A stretch of 64,000 nucleotides of DNA from Phlebotomus papatasi (taxonomy: Eukaryota > Arthropoda > Insecta > Diptera > Psychodidae), in NCBI RefSeq assembly GCF_024763615.1, contig NC_077223.1, positions 17,918,001 through 17,982,000 of the forward strand, in the 5' to 3' direction. Shown in pieces: positions 23,556 through 35,504 of this stretch (position 1 is the first letter of the stretch; each line of letters opens with the position of its first letter). The notes below the pieces were generated by a model. It was not told the DNA's origin. It saw only the letters and a program-made list of their open reading frames with translations, and ran no database searches. The position numbers were made by a program, and so were the translations under genes.

Positions 23556-25168
23556 TGGAGTTTTTTTTTGGATGGTACCGCTACAAAAACTTTCCCATTT
23601 TCCCCTACGTAGAAAAAGTTCTGTGGAGTAAAGCTCTTAAATAAAAGAGTTAGTCAGACAACTAGAGCCTGATTATCACTGACCCTCACTAAACAAAATG
23701 TTGACAAAACAATAAATTTTCCCTGCTCAAAATAGAACTATAAAAAAAATGATTAAGGAAAAATAGCAATATTTTGTCATATCTATAAAATTAAGGCAAT
23801 GCAAAGAAAATTATTACCAAAATTACCACGTACGATGTTTGCTGATTGAAGTAACGATCCATTGTTTAAAAAAAATGCTATTTAGACAAAGAAGGTACGC
23901 ATTTTCAGAGACAAAAGAGTGAAGAATTTTCCTGATATAGAAATAGATTACACTTCCGCAATTATTTTGCCATTTTGAGGGCTTTTCCCTTCGACATAGC
24001 TGACAAGAGGAAAATCTGTCGGAAGCATGTGAAATTCCTTTAAAGCAGATTCCACAAACAAATATATATATATTTCATGTAAATGAGAAGCAGAGTTTTT
24101 CTAAATGTATATAAGAGAAACAATGAAAAATATCAAATTGATCTAAACTTATCTCGTCCATTTACTATACACAATAACTATAAATGTCTTCTCGTATTAG
24201 CAGTGCAAAAAAAAAAATTGGCAAAAGATCAATTTGATTACCAAATTTTGAGGCTTGATTGAGAAATATTCTAAAAGAATTCTCCATCAACAAAAGGTCA
24301 TCATCACATCAAATACTATTGTAAACCAAGATCAAAAATGATAGATAATAGAGTTGAGAGGAGACACAAAAATAGTCTAAGTAAAGATAATAAAAACAAA
24401 ATAAAAAAATATCACTGTAATTGCAATATTAGAAAGTGAAACAATAGTGTTAACAGAAAAAAATTATATATGTAACAATGCAATGACAATTTAACAAACG
24501 ATAATAAAGAGACAGATATTAGATGAAAATGGTAACGTCTTTATTCTTTCCCAATTGAAACGTGAAAATTTATGCAATTGGATTGTATGCCGTGACTTTT
24601 CCATTATTTACCCGTGAGCTACATCCATTATTATCTTTCTTCTTTAGCCTTAATCCTCACAGAATGTGCCACAAATATCCCATAATACTCAATATTATGC
24701 CCCTAATCAATAATATGGCTCGTTTTTGCCCCAAGAAGCAGACAAACACAAATACGAATTAATATCTTAAGAAGCTTTTATTGATATCTCCAGCTTCATT
24801 TTTCAAGCATCCTCCATCCATTTTTATTATTTTCCTTATTCTTTTTGCTTCCTGTCATTGTCAGACAAATTGATATTGTATTTTACGCACAATTTCACTT
24901 TCTGTCCTTGTACCCAATACAGTTTCACTGTTTTACATTATGTATAGAGCACCAAAGCGAAGGATCAATTTTCATAGCCAGAGATAACACACAGTTCTGT
25001 AATTGATATTTTAATGTGATGTGTCTTTTATTTGCATTTAAGTTCATCGCCATGGAAGCAATGAAGAGTTCAATGTTTTCGATTCATTGTCGTTAAATTT
25101 AAACCAAATTTGATATGCTCAAATATAAAATTTACATTACGTCACTGCTTCTTCAAACCGTTTACAGA
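23556..25168. other. AT-rich non-coding spacer
   Basis: I see no exon, RNA gene or repeat with clear borders here. The sequence is dominated by A-runs and short microsatellite-like TA/TATA tracts (for example near 24062). Confidence 0.5.
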
Positions 25169-25594
25169 TACAGTGAGTGTCAATAGTTTGTTGCCTAATG
25201 AATGTTTGAGAAATCAAGTGAAAAAAATGATAGAAAAAAATACTTTTCCAAATTTTTCTTTTTGCAGATGAGTTCCTTGTAATCCGTAGATATTATTTAT
25301 AATTTTCAAAAAAAATAATTAATTTTATTTCATATCAAAAATAATTGTTTTCCAAAAGTTGGTCATTTTTGAAAAATCAAAAGTTTGTTGCCTCATTAAA
25401 AAAACTAATTCAAAATGGTGAAAACGTGCAACCGACTTTATGTAAACCGGTTACATTTTGAGCTTATGTCATTTGATAGGCAAATGGTAGATTTGTACAT
25501 TTTTAGGGCTGTCAATGGTAAATATATAGGTGTAAGAGTGATGATAAATAACAAGAAATGATCAGTTTTTTGATAATTCATAATTTAGGTTATA

Positions 25595-26082
25595 ATGGCA
25601 AATTACAAAAATTTGAAAGGTGGGATATTGTCCAGAGATACTGCTGGAAGGAATCGGCGTCGCTTAATTGCCAAATTTTATGAAAATTCATGAAAAGTTA
25701 TACATAAAATGGTCAAATATTATAGTTATGAGGCACGAGTACATATGAAAAACGCTACTGGTAGACCCAGGGTTTCGACTCAGAAAGTCGATAACCGCAT
25801 TCTAGGTATCTCTGATAGTAACCCCATGATGTTTGCTTCAAAAATTCAAAGTCGGCTGGTTACAGAAGGCATACAGGCTCCAAATGTTTCGAAAATCAAC
25901 CTCAAAATGAAAGAAAATATAAGAATAGGTACTTGGCTCGCAAGATTCCATTGGTAAGCAAAACCAAACTGCGTAAGAGGTTGTATTTTTACGTTTTTAG
26001 CATGCTCCAAGTGAATTTACAACCTTTTAACCAGATTGGTTTTGTTTACCAATGGAAACCTGCAAACCAAGTAATTATTCTT
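25595..26082 (+). pseudogene. Tc1-like transposase 5' fragment (left arm)
   Basis: From an ATG at 25595 the frame reads MANYKNLKGG, a stop after YENS, then GRPRVSTQKVDNRILG, the hinge and second helix-turn-helix of Tc1 transposases. After a frame change, ARKIPLVSKTKLRKRL matches the region that precedes the DDE domain. A stop, a frameshift and the missing catalytic domain make it non-functional. Confidence 0.7.
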
Positions 26083-26114
26083 ACCACTTTCATTAAATTG
26101 CGGTTGGTTTTGAA

Positions 26115-26398
26115 GCCTGTATGCCTTCTGTAACCAGCCGACTCTGAATTTTTGAAGCAAACATCATGGGGTTACTATCAGAGATACCTAGAATGCGGTT
26201 ATCGACTTTCCGAGTCGAAACCCTGGGTCTACCAGTAGCATTTTTCAGATGTACTCGTGCCTCATAACTATAATATTTGACCATTTTATGTATAACTTTT
26301 CATGAATTTCCATAAAATTTGGCAATTAAGCGACGCCGATTCCTTCCAGCAGTATCTCTGGACAATATCCCACCTTTCAAATTTTTGTAATTTGCCAT
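26115..26398 (-). pseudogene. Tc1-like transposase 5' fragment (right arm)
   Basis: This is the mirror copy of the left-arm fragment, with the same MANY start on the minus strand at 26398, the same internal stop, and GRPRVSTRKVDNRILG. It ends at the spacer. Q/R and M/L differences from the left arm show slight divergence. Confidence 0.7.
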
Positions 26399-26824
26399 TA
26401 TAACCTAAATTATGAATTATCAAAAAACTGATCATTTCTTGTTATTTATCATCACTCTTACACCTATATATTTACCATTGACAGCCCTAAAAATGTACAA
26501 ATCTACCATTTGCCTATCAAATGACATAAGCTCAAAATGTAACCGGTTTACATAAAGTCGGTTGCACGTTTTCACCATTTTGAATTAGTTTTTTTAATGA
26601 GGCAACAAACTTTTGATTTTTCAAAAATGACCAACTTTTGGAAAACAATTATTTTTGATATGAAATAAAATTAATTATTTTTTTTGAAAATTATAAATAA
26701 TATCTACGGATTACAAGGAACTCATCTGCAAAAAGAAAAATTTGGAAAAGTATTTTTTTCTATCATTTTTTTCACTTGATTTCTCAAACATTCATTAGGC
26801 AACAAACTATTGACACTCACTGTA

Positions 26825-27274
26825 GATTACCCTCGTTACTCTTTAATTTTTTTATGATAAATGCGCTGGAAGTGAATGCAGTGAAGCTTAAACAGCTTTA
26901 ATGGCTTTAATACTAGAACATTTCTATAATTATATCAAGAAGACTTGAACCTGGGATCATCACGGAACGGGTGCTTTAATCCATTGCGTTCTTAATATAC
27001 TCATTTATATTAAATGAGATTCTCTATAATATATTTTACTGCTCGAACTCAAACTGAAAGCTCTAGGGGAAGGCGTCCAGGCTTCGCACGCACTTTGGCT
27101 TAAAACATTTCATATTTTTCCCGTATGCCTTTAATTAATCTGACCAATATATAACGAAATATATTTTATAGCTGGTCTTAAGTCACATATTTCCTGAAAA
27201 ACTTTAGTCCAATTCATTAAAGAAGTATGGGAAATATATGAAGTGTTCAAAACCAGATTGTGTGCGAAGCCTAA
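26825..27274. other. Spacer with a small GGCTTCGCAC inverted repeat
   Basis: No gene is seen. CAGGCTTCGCACGCAC near 27080 and GTGTGCGAAGCCTAAGGGG near 27260 are inverted, suggesting an old MITE of about 200 bp that abuts the next element. Confidence 0.4.
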
Positions 27275-28679
27275 GGGGTAATTCACGAAAGTATCCAGCC
27301 AAAATGTTGGCTGGTTACTGCCTGTTTTCTGTGAGGCGAATTTCGCCTTCCCGTTAAAAGGTGTGTCTTTGCGCTAAAAATGAAGGGTGTACAAGGTTTT
27401 GGGTCTTGTACCTGCTGGAATTTCGGGATCTATCCAGACAATTTTACCCTCCAGCTCCAGACCGGAGGGTACGATGTTTTTTTTATCAAAATCCTATGAA
27501 AAAATATTTATTTGGATTATTTTATTTAAGTAAAGATGCCCAAGCAAAAAATAGTAAGAAATTTGTGGGTTTTAAAATTATATAAACGTTTAAATACTCC
27601 TTGTGTTCTGAAAAAGAGGTTTTGGAAAAGATCAGAGACTAAAGGAATTATTATTAGGGATTATGAGTTTCAGAAATTTTTTTATTGTTAAAATTTACAT
27701 ACGATTTACTTCGAACAATATTTTTTGCCAAGATAAGATTTCTACAATAATCTAAAAAAAACTATTTTTGATATCAAATTAACCCTATAAAGACCACCAC
27801 TTGTCAATAAATGCACGCATCAAAAATATAATATTCTTAGCGTTTGAAGTAATATTTACCACGTTCATGTATACAAAATGAATAAAATATTTATTATTAG
27901 AATAAATGCGATTTTTTGATGCTACTCCTGAGAGGTCTTTACAGACTTGCGACATTTATCATAATTCTCAGAAAATACACCTACGTGACGATATTTTCAT
28001 CATTACCCAAATAATTTTTAATCTTTTAATATAGAAATTGTATTTAGAATTTAAAAGAAAGTCAAAGTGATTTTGGATAAAAATGGTTCAAAATAAAAAC
28101 CTTTATCTCTGCACTAAACCATTATTGCAATATTTATTTTCTTTTATGTGAAGCAATAAATTCATAGTGAGTAGACTCTCTCAATTGGGTATTTGAGGCA
28201 AAATGTCATCCGGTTTATCGATAGATTTAGGCGTCAAAGCCTTTGTAAATTCCACAAAAACCGCTCAATTATAAAGAATCACGACAAAATAGGAAGAACT
28301 ACAACGAATTTGAGCAAATTAGCTTCATAATTAATCGTCAAAATTGTCAACAAAATTTTTCGCCCGATTAAAAAAAAACCGATTTAGTAAGAGTCTACTG
28401 CACACCATTTAATCTTCAACAAACTTCACCAAAATTTAAATAATTTATTTGTTATTTTAAAGTTTTCCACTTTCTTTAGAATGATTAAAATTCCTAGATA
28501 TAATAACGATTCCAATTTTAAATCCGCGCCATAAATTAGTTGCCTATTGCATTTTGCCTACTTTTCGGCAAATAGACGGACTGAAAAATGCATTATTTCA
28601 CTTTTCGCCACATCAAGGGTGTCTCCACCATATTCGCCGTCCAGTTAATTTTTGTCTGGATATTTCGTGAATTGCCCCT
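27275..28679. mobile_element. 1.4-kb TIR element (GGGGTAATTCACGAAA ends)
   Basis: The left end reads GGGGTAATTCACGAAAGTAT and the right end ATATTTCGTGAATTGCCCC, an imperfect inverted pair of about 24 bp. No transposase frame is visible. It is a non-autonomous DNA element of unassigned superfamily in the proposed MCM9 intron. Confidence 0.6.
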
Positions 28680-29224
28680 CTGATATCAACTTCCAGTCTT
28701 TATTGCCCTCTTCTAAAAAGAAAACCTACACAGTAAAAATATTTTGTAAAATTGTTCGTAAATGTTTGTGAATTCATATGGGGGAGTTACAAAATGCTCG
28801 TGAATCGTATAACCCACAAACAGGTTCGTAAAAGTTTGTACTTTTTTTTACAAACATTGTTCGTAACATGATCACTTGACAGTAAAATATAAAATGTAAA
28901 GTAAAATGTACCCAATAATATATTTTAAGACCGTATTTTACAGTAAGTATTCAATTTGTCTAAATTCGTGTCAATCTTGAAGGATTGAAATTTTCTTATT
29001 AAAATTAAGAACCTTTAAAATAATCAATATTTTTTGCCTAAGCGAACGCAATATACACACCTCCTTTTCGATCCTTAGATAGAACCTACCAAAAATTGTA
29101 TTGATTTCCCCCCTTGCACAACATTTAATTATTTACTCATTATCCAATGAATGAACATTGACGAAGAACAATATAAATTAATATCCCGCAGAAGCAATTA
29201 ATCAACTGAGTATTCTTGTATCCA
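28680..29224 (+). other. Upstream region of the receptor cluster
   Basis: There are no exons. The interval includes repeated GTTCGTAA phrases at 28750-28870. It should contain the promoter of the first receptor exon; only the initiator-like motif at its end is recognisable. Confidence 0.4.
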
Positions 29225-29231
29225 TCATTTG
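29225..29231 (+). promoter_or_regulatory. Initiator-like TCATTTG before receptor exon 1
   Basis: TCATTTGTAAAT begins 28 bases upstream of the ATG at 29253 and matches the arthropod initiator pattern TCAKTY. The same phrase is present at a similar distance before the two following receptor exons, which supports separate promoters. Confidence 0.45.
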
Positions 29232-29252
29232 TAAATTTGATATTTGTGTGAG

Positions 29253-30152
29253 ATGTTCCTTCAAAGTTTCCGGAAATTTAGTTTATTTTTTTCAATATTC
29301 TGCATTTGTCCTTTTTTCATAAAGAGACGCGGAAAAGACTTTATCGTCCATCAAAGTCGTACTCACATTTACAGTATTTTACTGCAAAGCTATTTATTTT
29401 TCACTGGAACGGCTATTTGTGCTTATTATGGATATTTTAAAAATGATAAGATCCATGAATATTGGGATATGGTAAAAACGTCCGCATATATTTGCCATAC
29501 AGCTCCAATCCTAATAACCGAAGTGAATGTCTTGGTGATCTTTATCACAACTCGTCAGCATGCAACAATTTTCCGCAAAATTGATTTTCTCGAGAGGAAA
29601 CTATACAAACACTGCAATATTTCCATAGAATTTGATGGATTGTGCAGGCAATCGTGGCTTGAAATTATCATTTCGATTTTGTATGCTAATATACTGCTGA
29701 TTGGTAAATTACACGAAGTTTATGCATCTTCTAAATATGTAATAATCTACAAAATCATCCTCACGATTGTCGATTTAATTTACATCCTCATCCTATGTCA
29801 CTTTTCCTTCATCATTCGAACTTTAACCGTATTTGTAAAGTCCGTGAGAATTGTCCTTGCAACTAAACATGAAATCTTATGTTCTCAAGAATATTCCAAG
29901 TTATTCCGCAGTTTAAATTGCTTTTACAAAGATTTTATGAAAGTCAAGAAAATGATTGATAAAATTCTTGGGAGTCTTTTAAGTATTGACATTACTTATG
30001 ATTTCTTCGTTTTCACTTTTCTAATCTATTTGTATTTGAGATCAATCGATACTTGCGATCGGGTATGCACATTGATTCAGATTTTTCAAATTTGTGGCAA
30101 AAGCATTAAAATCATGTACTTTACGGAACAAGCCGAGAGATGCTACAGAGAG
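29253..30152 (+). CDS. Gustatory receptor, alternative 5' exon 1
   Basis: This exon of exactly 300 codons runs from ATG (MFLQSFRKFS; an in-frame TTG 9 bases earlier is not used as start) to TGC TAC AGA GAG followed by the donor GTAAGG. It encodes the first six or so membrane segments of a 7tm_7 insect gustatory receptor. No last exon occurs before the next 5' exon, so it should splice in phase 0 to 35817-36017, giving a 366-residue receptor with the family's C-terminal TYxxILFQFE. Ligand unknown. It is clearly more diverged from the next two exons than they are from each other. It could instead be a pseudogene that lost its own last exon, but the frame is intact. Confidence 0.82.
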
Positions 30153-30463
30153 GTAAGGAAAGTTTTGATAAATAATTATAATTTTTGAAAATTTAGCACA
30201 CTTATTGGTGTGGGTTTGAAATACCTGTCAAACGTAAAAAGTGACAGATATTTGAAGTTTTTAAATAAGTAACGGAAACAGTCAAACATTTTAAAAACAT
30301 ATATTATTAGTCTAATTTACTAATTACTTAATGGAGTTAACATCATTGAAGATTCTCTTAGTAAATAGCCTCAAACGAATCAATTAGTCCTAATCCTCAT
30401 TAATAAAACATGAAAATTTCTAGTTGATTGAGTGTCATTTTCAAAACCGAAACATTTGAGGTC

Positions 30464-30470
30464 TTCATTT
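30464..30470 (+). promoter_or_regulatory. Initiator-like TTCATTTG before receptor exon 2
   Basis: TTCATTTGTGAATGAAACG lies about 36 bases before the ATG at 30500. It belongs to an upstream block (from about 30428) that is shared with the region before 31794, including ATTGAGTGTC and AACGCGC. Confidence 0.45.
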
Positions 30471-30499
30471 GTGAATGAAACGCGCATATAAAAAAAGAT

Positions 30500-31399
30500 A
30501 TGTTCCTCCAACAATTTCGGATTTTTAGTATAATGTTCTCAAATTGGTGTATATGTCCTTTTATTGTGAAAAAAAGTAAAACAGATTTTTTTATACATCA
30601 GGGTTATTACCAAATATTAAATATTTTGGTTCATTACATAATATTTGCCATTACAACATACTTATGTGCTCATTATGGCTTTTTTGTCACGAAGGAATTT
30701 AATGAAGATTGGGACGTCATTAAAACATCAGGATTTGTACTTCACGCAGTCCCTATCGTCATTGTACAAATAAATGTGATTGTGGTCATTATCACTGCTC
30801 GTCAGCATGCAATGATTTTTCGAAAAATTGATTTTCTAGAAAAAGATTTGCAAAACCTATGTGATATTCACATTAAATTTGATAGACTGTGCCGACAAAC
30901 ATGGTTCGAGATTATCATTGCAATATTTTATGCAAATATATTGCTCTTTGTCAAGTTAAGGGATGTTTATACAACTTCCGGATACATAATATTCTTCAAT
31001 TTTTGTCTAGGTGTTGTGGATTTAGAATACATCATGATCATGTGTCACTTCTCCTTTCTAATTAGAGGACTTCGATCCTTTCTTAAATCCATCCGAATTG
31101 CCCTCCAGGACAGAAAAGATATTTTAACATCATTGGAATACATTAGATTTTTTCGAAATCTTAAATATTGTCTAAACCAATATGTCAGTATTAAGATAAT
31201 GATTGATAAAATTTTTGGGACAATCTTCAGCATAGATATCATTTACGATTTCTTTGTTCTTACATTCACAATTTACCTGTATTTGAGGTTCACTGATACT
31301 TGCAAAACTATGTGTATTATGCTAGAGAGCTTCATAATTTGTGGAAAACTTGTAAAAATTTTATATTTTACCGCCCAAATTGAGAAATTCTACAGAGAG
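30500..31399 (+). CDS. Gustatory receptor, alternative 5' exon 2
   Basis: This second 300-codon exon starts MFLQQFRIFSIMFSNWCI and ends TTC TAC AGA GAG before the donor GTAAGA. It is similar to the third exon through most of its length (identical CLNQYVSIKIMIDK block), so a recent tandem duplication produced the two. Its predicted membrane segments and the IDIIYDFFVLTF block match 7tm_7 gustatory receptors. It is expected to join 35817-36017 in phase 0 for a 366-residue membrane protein in sensory neurons. Confidence 0.85.
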
Positions 31400-31762
31400 G
31401 TAAGAAAACTATTAATAACAAAATTATTATTTGAATATTAATCGCACGTAACGTCAAATTTTAAATATCTGCCAAATATAAATGTCAAAGTGACAGGCAT
31501 TCAAAGATTTTAAATAATTAACGGAAACAGTTAATCATACTTCAAAAAAAATTTAATAACTCTAATTGGTTAAATAATTTACGGACTTCATAATCCTAAT
31601 TACATCTGGATGTGATACATTTCATTTTTGGAGCTTTTTTTCTAGCCAATATCCTCAAAGTAATCAATTAGGCTTTATCTTATCCCTTAATTAATAAAAT
31701 AGAAATATCATAATTTCCCAACTCATTGAGTGTCTCTTCCAAAAACGAAAAATTCGAGTTCT

Positions 31763-31769
31763 TCATTTG
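31763..31769 (+). promoter_or_regulatory. Initiator-like TCATTTG before receptor exon 3
   Basis: TTCATTTGTAAATAGAACG lies about 31 bases before the ATG at 31794, in the block shared with the region before exon 2. Motif match and conservation between copies are the only evidence. Confidence 0.45.
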
Positions 31770-31793
31770 TAAATAGAACGCGCTTATTAAGAG

Positions 31794-32693
31794 ATGTTTC
31801 TCCAACATTTCCGCATATTCAGTATATTATTTTCATATTGTTGTATATGTCCTTTTATTGTGAAAAAAGTGAAAACAGACTTTATTGTACATCAGAATTG
31901 TTACCAAATATTAAATATATTAACTCAGTACATAACATTTGCCATTGTAACGTATTTATGTGCTCATTATGGGTTCTTTGTGACTAAAGAATTTAAAGAA
32001 GATTGGGACGTTATTAAAACATCTGGATTTGTAATTCATGCAGTTCCCATCATCGTTGTACAAATAAATTTGTTTGTGGTCATTATCACTGCTCGTCAAC
32101 ATGCAATTATTTTTCAAAAAATTGATTTTCTAGAAAAAGATTTGCTAAAGCTCTGTGAGATTCCTGTTAAGTTCGACGGACTGTGTAGACAAACATGGCT
32201 TGAAATTATTATAGCAATATCCTATACAAATATATTGCTCTTTGTCAAGTTAAGAGATGTTTATTCAGATTCAATATACATAATATTCTTCAATTTTTGC
32301 CTAGGAATTCTTGATTTAGAATATATCATGAGCATGTGTCATTTTTCCTTTCTAATTAGGGGTCTTCAATCCTTTCTTAAATCTATCCGAATAACTCTCG
32401 AAGATAAAAAGGAAATTTTAACATCATTGGAATACATTAGATTTTTTCGTAATCTTAAATATTGTCTAAACCAATATGTCAGTATTAAGATAATGATTGA
32501 TAAAACTTTTGGAACCATCTTCAGCATAGATATCATTTATGATTTCTTTGTTCTTACGTTCACAATTTATTTGTACTTGAGAATCACTGATACCTGCAAC
32601 ACAATGTGTATTACACTAGAGAGCTTCATAATTGGTGGAAAACTTGTCAAAATGTTTTATTTAACCGAACAAATTGAGAAATTCTATAGAGAG
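31794..32693 (+). CDS. Gustatory receptor, alternative 5' exon 3
   Basis: This third 300-codon exon starts MFLQHFRIFSILFSYCCI and ends TTC TAT AGA GAG before the donor GTGAGA. It is the exon nearest the shared 3' exon (intron 32694-35816). Compared with exon 2 most changes are conservative, and loops such as the DVYSDSIYII segment differ, so the receptors may recognise different ligands. The 7tm_7 assignment rests on length, membrane pattern and the C-terminal motif of the shared exon. Confidence 0.87.
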
Positions 32694-33344
32694 GTGAGAG
32701 AGATATTTCCAACAATGTAAACTCGATAATAATTCGAAACGTTTCTAAGATGTTAAATGATTTTGATTGATTAGACACGATCATCATTTGCAAAATATAT
32801 ACTCATTTCTATCTGACCAATATCAATAATATAAATCACAGATGAACTATAGGCCATAATTTTACAATGTTTATACGTGTCGAGTTTATCAGACCAACCC
32901 TAAAAATGCTTAATTCATTTGGAATCCCCGTATTTGGTTGGAATGTAAAGCATAATTCGTATGAGGAAATTGTCTTTTTGCCACTGAAACCTAAATTCAG
33001 ATAAATTTAAACAAAATCTAAGCAATATATATGAGAAAGTCGTTTTGGATCAGCAATTATCGAAAGTTAGTTAATCACTTAAATCAGCAATTTGTATGCT
33101 TATCTGTATGTTACAAAAATTTCTGATTTATAGGCCGAGAAAGTTACGACAATTGGTAATCCAAGTGACCATAAATCAGTGACAGTCCAAGCTCAAGCAT
33201 TTTTGAAGTGAAATATCATAAATAGTGAGTAAATTGAATTTTACTCTGTTGATCAAAAGTTGGAATATTAAAAATTATGTTCCTTAAAAATTTCTGTTTA
33301 CGACAAAAGCGCCCCTTAGTCTCTTTTAGCGGTGCCGGCCAAAA
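32694..33344 (+). other. Intron of the receptor gene, 5' part
   Basis: There is no additional exon visible between the donor at 32694 and the minisatellite. The sequence is AT-rich and without clear repeats. Confidence 0.5.
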
Positions 33345-33850
33345 TCCTAAAACCCAAAATTCTCAAATATACAAAATCCTGAAAAGCCAAAATTCCAAAA
33401 AGCTAAAATCCCGGATAGCTAAATTCCGAACGGCAAAGTCTCGAAATCCAAACTCCCGAAGAAACAGAATCCCGAATGAATCGAAATACCGACTGAGTCG
33501 AAATCCCGAATGGGTTAAAATTCCGAAAAAGGGGGTCCGTGGTGCAATTGGTAAGAGCATTCGACTCTTGGGCGGTGTGACCCCCGGTTCGACTGTCACA
33601 TTTGTGAGTTCGAGTCCCGCCCGGTGCAAATGATTGAAGCATCTGAATGGACATTTTCACGAAACATTGTAATCTCTGAATAATAAATTTGTAAACTGAA
33701 CAATGTACAAAATGGCAATAAAAGCTCGGTCCATCGAAATAAATAAATAATAATTATAATAAAATTCCGAAAAGCCAAAATACGAGAATCCAAAATCCCG
33801 AAAAGCCAAAAACTCTAATGGCCAAAATCTTGAAAGTGATGAAGTTGGAC
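33345..33850 (+). repeat. Degenerate minisatellite, forward arm
   Basis: Units of about 18-22 bp of the type AAAATCCCGAAAAGCC repeat irregularly from 33345 to 33532 and again from about 33763 to 33850. They are interrupted by a tRNA-derived SINE. Reverse-complement units of the same family lie at 33965-34195. Confidence 0.7.
33533..33762 (+). mobile_element. tRNA-derived SINE
   Basis: The head has a polymerase III box A match (TGGTGCAATTGG) and box B-like GGTTCGACTGT and GAGTTCGAGTCCC, then a unique body, then an A-rich tail with AAATAAATAAATAATAATTA. AAAATTCCGAAAA occurs on both sides and may be a target duplication, although the flanking minisatellite makes chance repetition possible. It lies in the receptor intron. 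Confidence 0.65.
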
Positions 33851-33964
33851 GACAATGTGTAAGATAATTTCCCAAAAGACTGAAAATTTCCCTTTATACT
33901 TCCAGCACTTCCAGTAATCGCGGGTACAATCGTGAGAGTAGTTTCGACTCTTTTAAGAATTCGA

Positions 33965-34195
33965 GATTTTTTCGTTCAGGATTTTGGCTTTCTACTCGGG
34001 ATTTCAACCCCTTTGTGTTTTTGCCTAATTCGGAATTTCGATCCCTTCAGGATTTTGTCTTTTTCGGAATTTTGGCTTTTCGGGATCTTGACCTATTAGC
34101 TCATTCGGGATTTTGACCCCTTCGGGATTCTGGCCAATTCGGAATTTTGGGCTTTTCTAAATTTTGGCTTTTCCGGACTTTGGGACCTGCTCAAA
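33965..34195 (-). repeat. Degenerate minisatellite, reverse arm
   Basis: Here the units read TTCGGGATTTTGGC, the reverse complement of the forward arm. With the forward arm they form an imperfect palindrome of about 850 bp interrupted by the SINE and a spacer of about 115 bp. Confidence 0.65.
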
Positions 34196-34514
34196 CCTAT
34201 GTTTTGCACTACAAATACGCGTTTTTATGTCTGTAAATAGGCGTTTGTGTATAAATAAACGGATTAACAATTTTGGTTAGTAAATTAGCAAATTATTCAG
34301 TAAATAATTTAAAATAATTAGTGCTTATCGCAAAGCTTTTACATTAGGGAAGTTTCCGTTCGTCTGTCCAGGCGTTACCACGCCTAAAATCCAAACGGTT
34401 AGAGATAGAGACTTGAGACCTTCGGGGAAGCATTAACATACCCCTCATTTTTATGCGAAATTTAATTATATTACTTCTAAGATATTTTGAGCAATATTTT
34501 GAGTTTATTGTTAT

Positions 34515-34659
34515 GCCCAACGCACAATAACTTTTGTTTAGTAAACATGTTTTTGACATTTCAATAAGAGTGAATAAAACATAGATCTAGTCATCTCACT
34601 CATTCTCATGGGAAATTCTGAAAACATGTTTACAAACAAAAGTTATTGTGCGCTGGTCA
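34515..34659. mobile_element. MITE, GCCCAACRCACAATAAC family, copy 2
   Basis: The inverted ends begin GCCCAACGCACAATAACTTT and continue through GTAAACATGTTTT, as in 22259-22402. Both copies share an interior with AGATCTAG. It lies in the receptor intron. Confidence 0.8.
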
Positions 34660-35256
34660 TTAACGATACGTGATGTTTTAAAATGAAATAATTACCAATT
34701 TCGTGAACAAAATGGGTTTTTCTGAAGTGTCTGCAAATGCTTCAATAGGAAACCCCGGAAATATGATTTTTTTGGAGATATTTTCTTATTGTTTTAGATG
34801 GGAAAGGAGAAAAGACCAGGAATAAGAACAAATCCTGCACTCAAGAGCAACTCAACAAGGTTGTGGAAGCCTTTCGTTGAGGTTTCACTTACACTGTTTA
34901 TCTCCAATTAGAAAATTTCCTTGTCTCCATTTGGATTAATATGTTTCCATTAGAAGCATTTTACGCTCGCGTATTTTTCTTGTATTTAACAAGTTTTCAA
35001 ATTATACCCAAAGAATTTTCACTAAACTGTAACATTCTAGAAGAGTCAAGGAGCAAAATTATGTATTTAAAAAAAAAAGGAACTTAATGTGTTGAATCTT
35101 CTGTCAAAGTTAGAGCGTCTGGAAATGGTTTTGAATTAGGAAATTTACCTTACACTGAGAAAAAAAGAGGGTGCGATTAACTTTTTTTCCTCATGACTTT
35201 AACACTTTTTAGGTGTAAAAATATATCAACATTTTTAATGTTAATTTTACACCTTT
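34660..35256 (+). other. Receptor intron, 3' part
   Basis: There is no exon or clear repeat in this AT-rich stretch. Confidence 0.45.
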
Positions 35257-35504
35257 TTAACTCTTTCGTCTCTTTTGGGACTCTGAGTACCCAAAGAAGC
35301 ATATGAATATTCTGTGAAAAACGATGTTTTTAAATGATTCAGAATTGATAAAAATCCGATTCTTGTGGATGATTACAAACTATAAGGATGTTCAAATGTA
35401 AGATATTTTTTGTAGAACCTCAATTAATTCCTGAGCTTAGATATTTTTGATTAAAAAACGGTGAAATTGGATTGCAGCATATGCTGCGGTCCGGAAAGAG
35501 TTAA
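35257..35504. mobile_element. TTAA-flanked MITE, TTAACTCTTTCGTCTC family, copy 1
   Basis: The element is bounded by TTAA at both edges, with ends TTAACTCTTTCG and GGAAAGAGTTAA. Internal landmarks are GTACCCAAAGAAGCATATG and GCAGCATATGCTGC near the right end. TTAA borders suggest piggyBac-type mobilisation (inference). Other copies are at 47804-48055, 52923-53171 and, truncated, 62504-62728. Confidence 0.75.

Larger units (their letters stand above)
25169..26824. mobile_element. Tc1-like foldback element
   Basis: The outer ends are TACAGTGAGTGTCAATAG and its exact inverse, with TA at the edges as for Tc1/mariner elements. The arms (25169-25877 and 26115-26824, about 710 bp each) are nearly identical reverse complements and both encode the N-terminal part of the transposase. 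A unique spacer of about 240 bp continues the transposase of the left arm. The element is in effect two head-to-head 5' halves of one transposon. Confidence 0.85.

Noticed and set aside
33533..33625. Functional tRNA gene
   Set aside because: It has box A/B matches, but no proper cloverleaf is evident and an A-rich tail with SINE body follows.
33277..33633. 118-codon frame
   Set aside because: It runs through the degenerate minisatellite and the head of the SINE; Lys/Arg/Ser-rich translation reflects the repeat.
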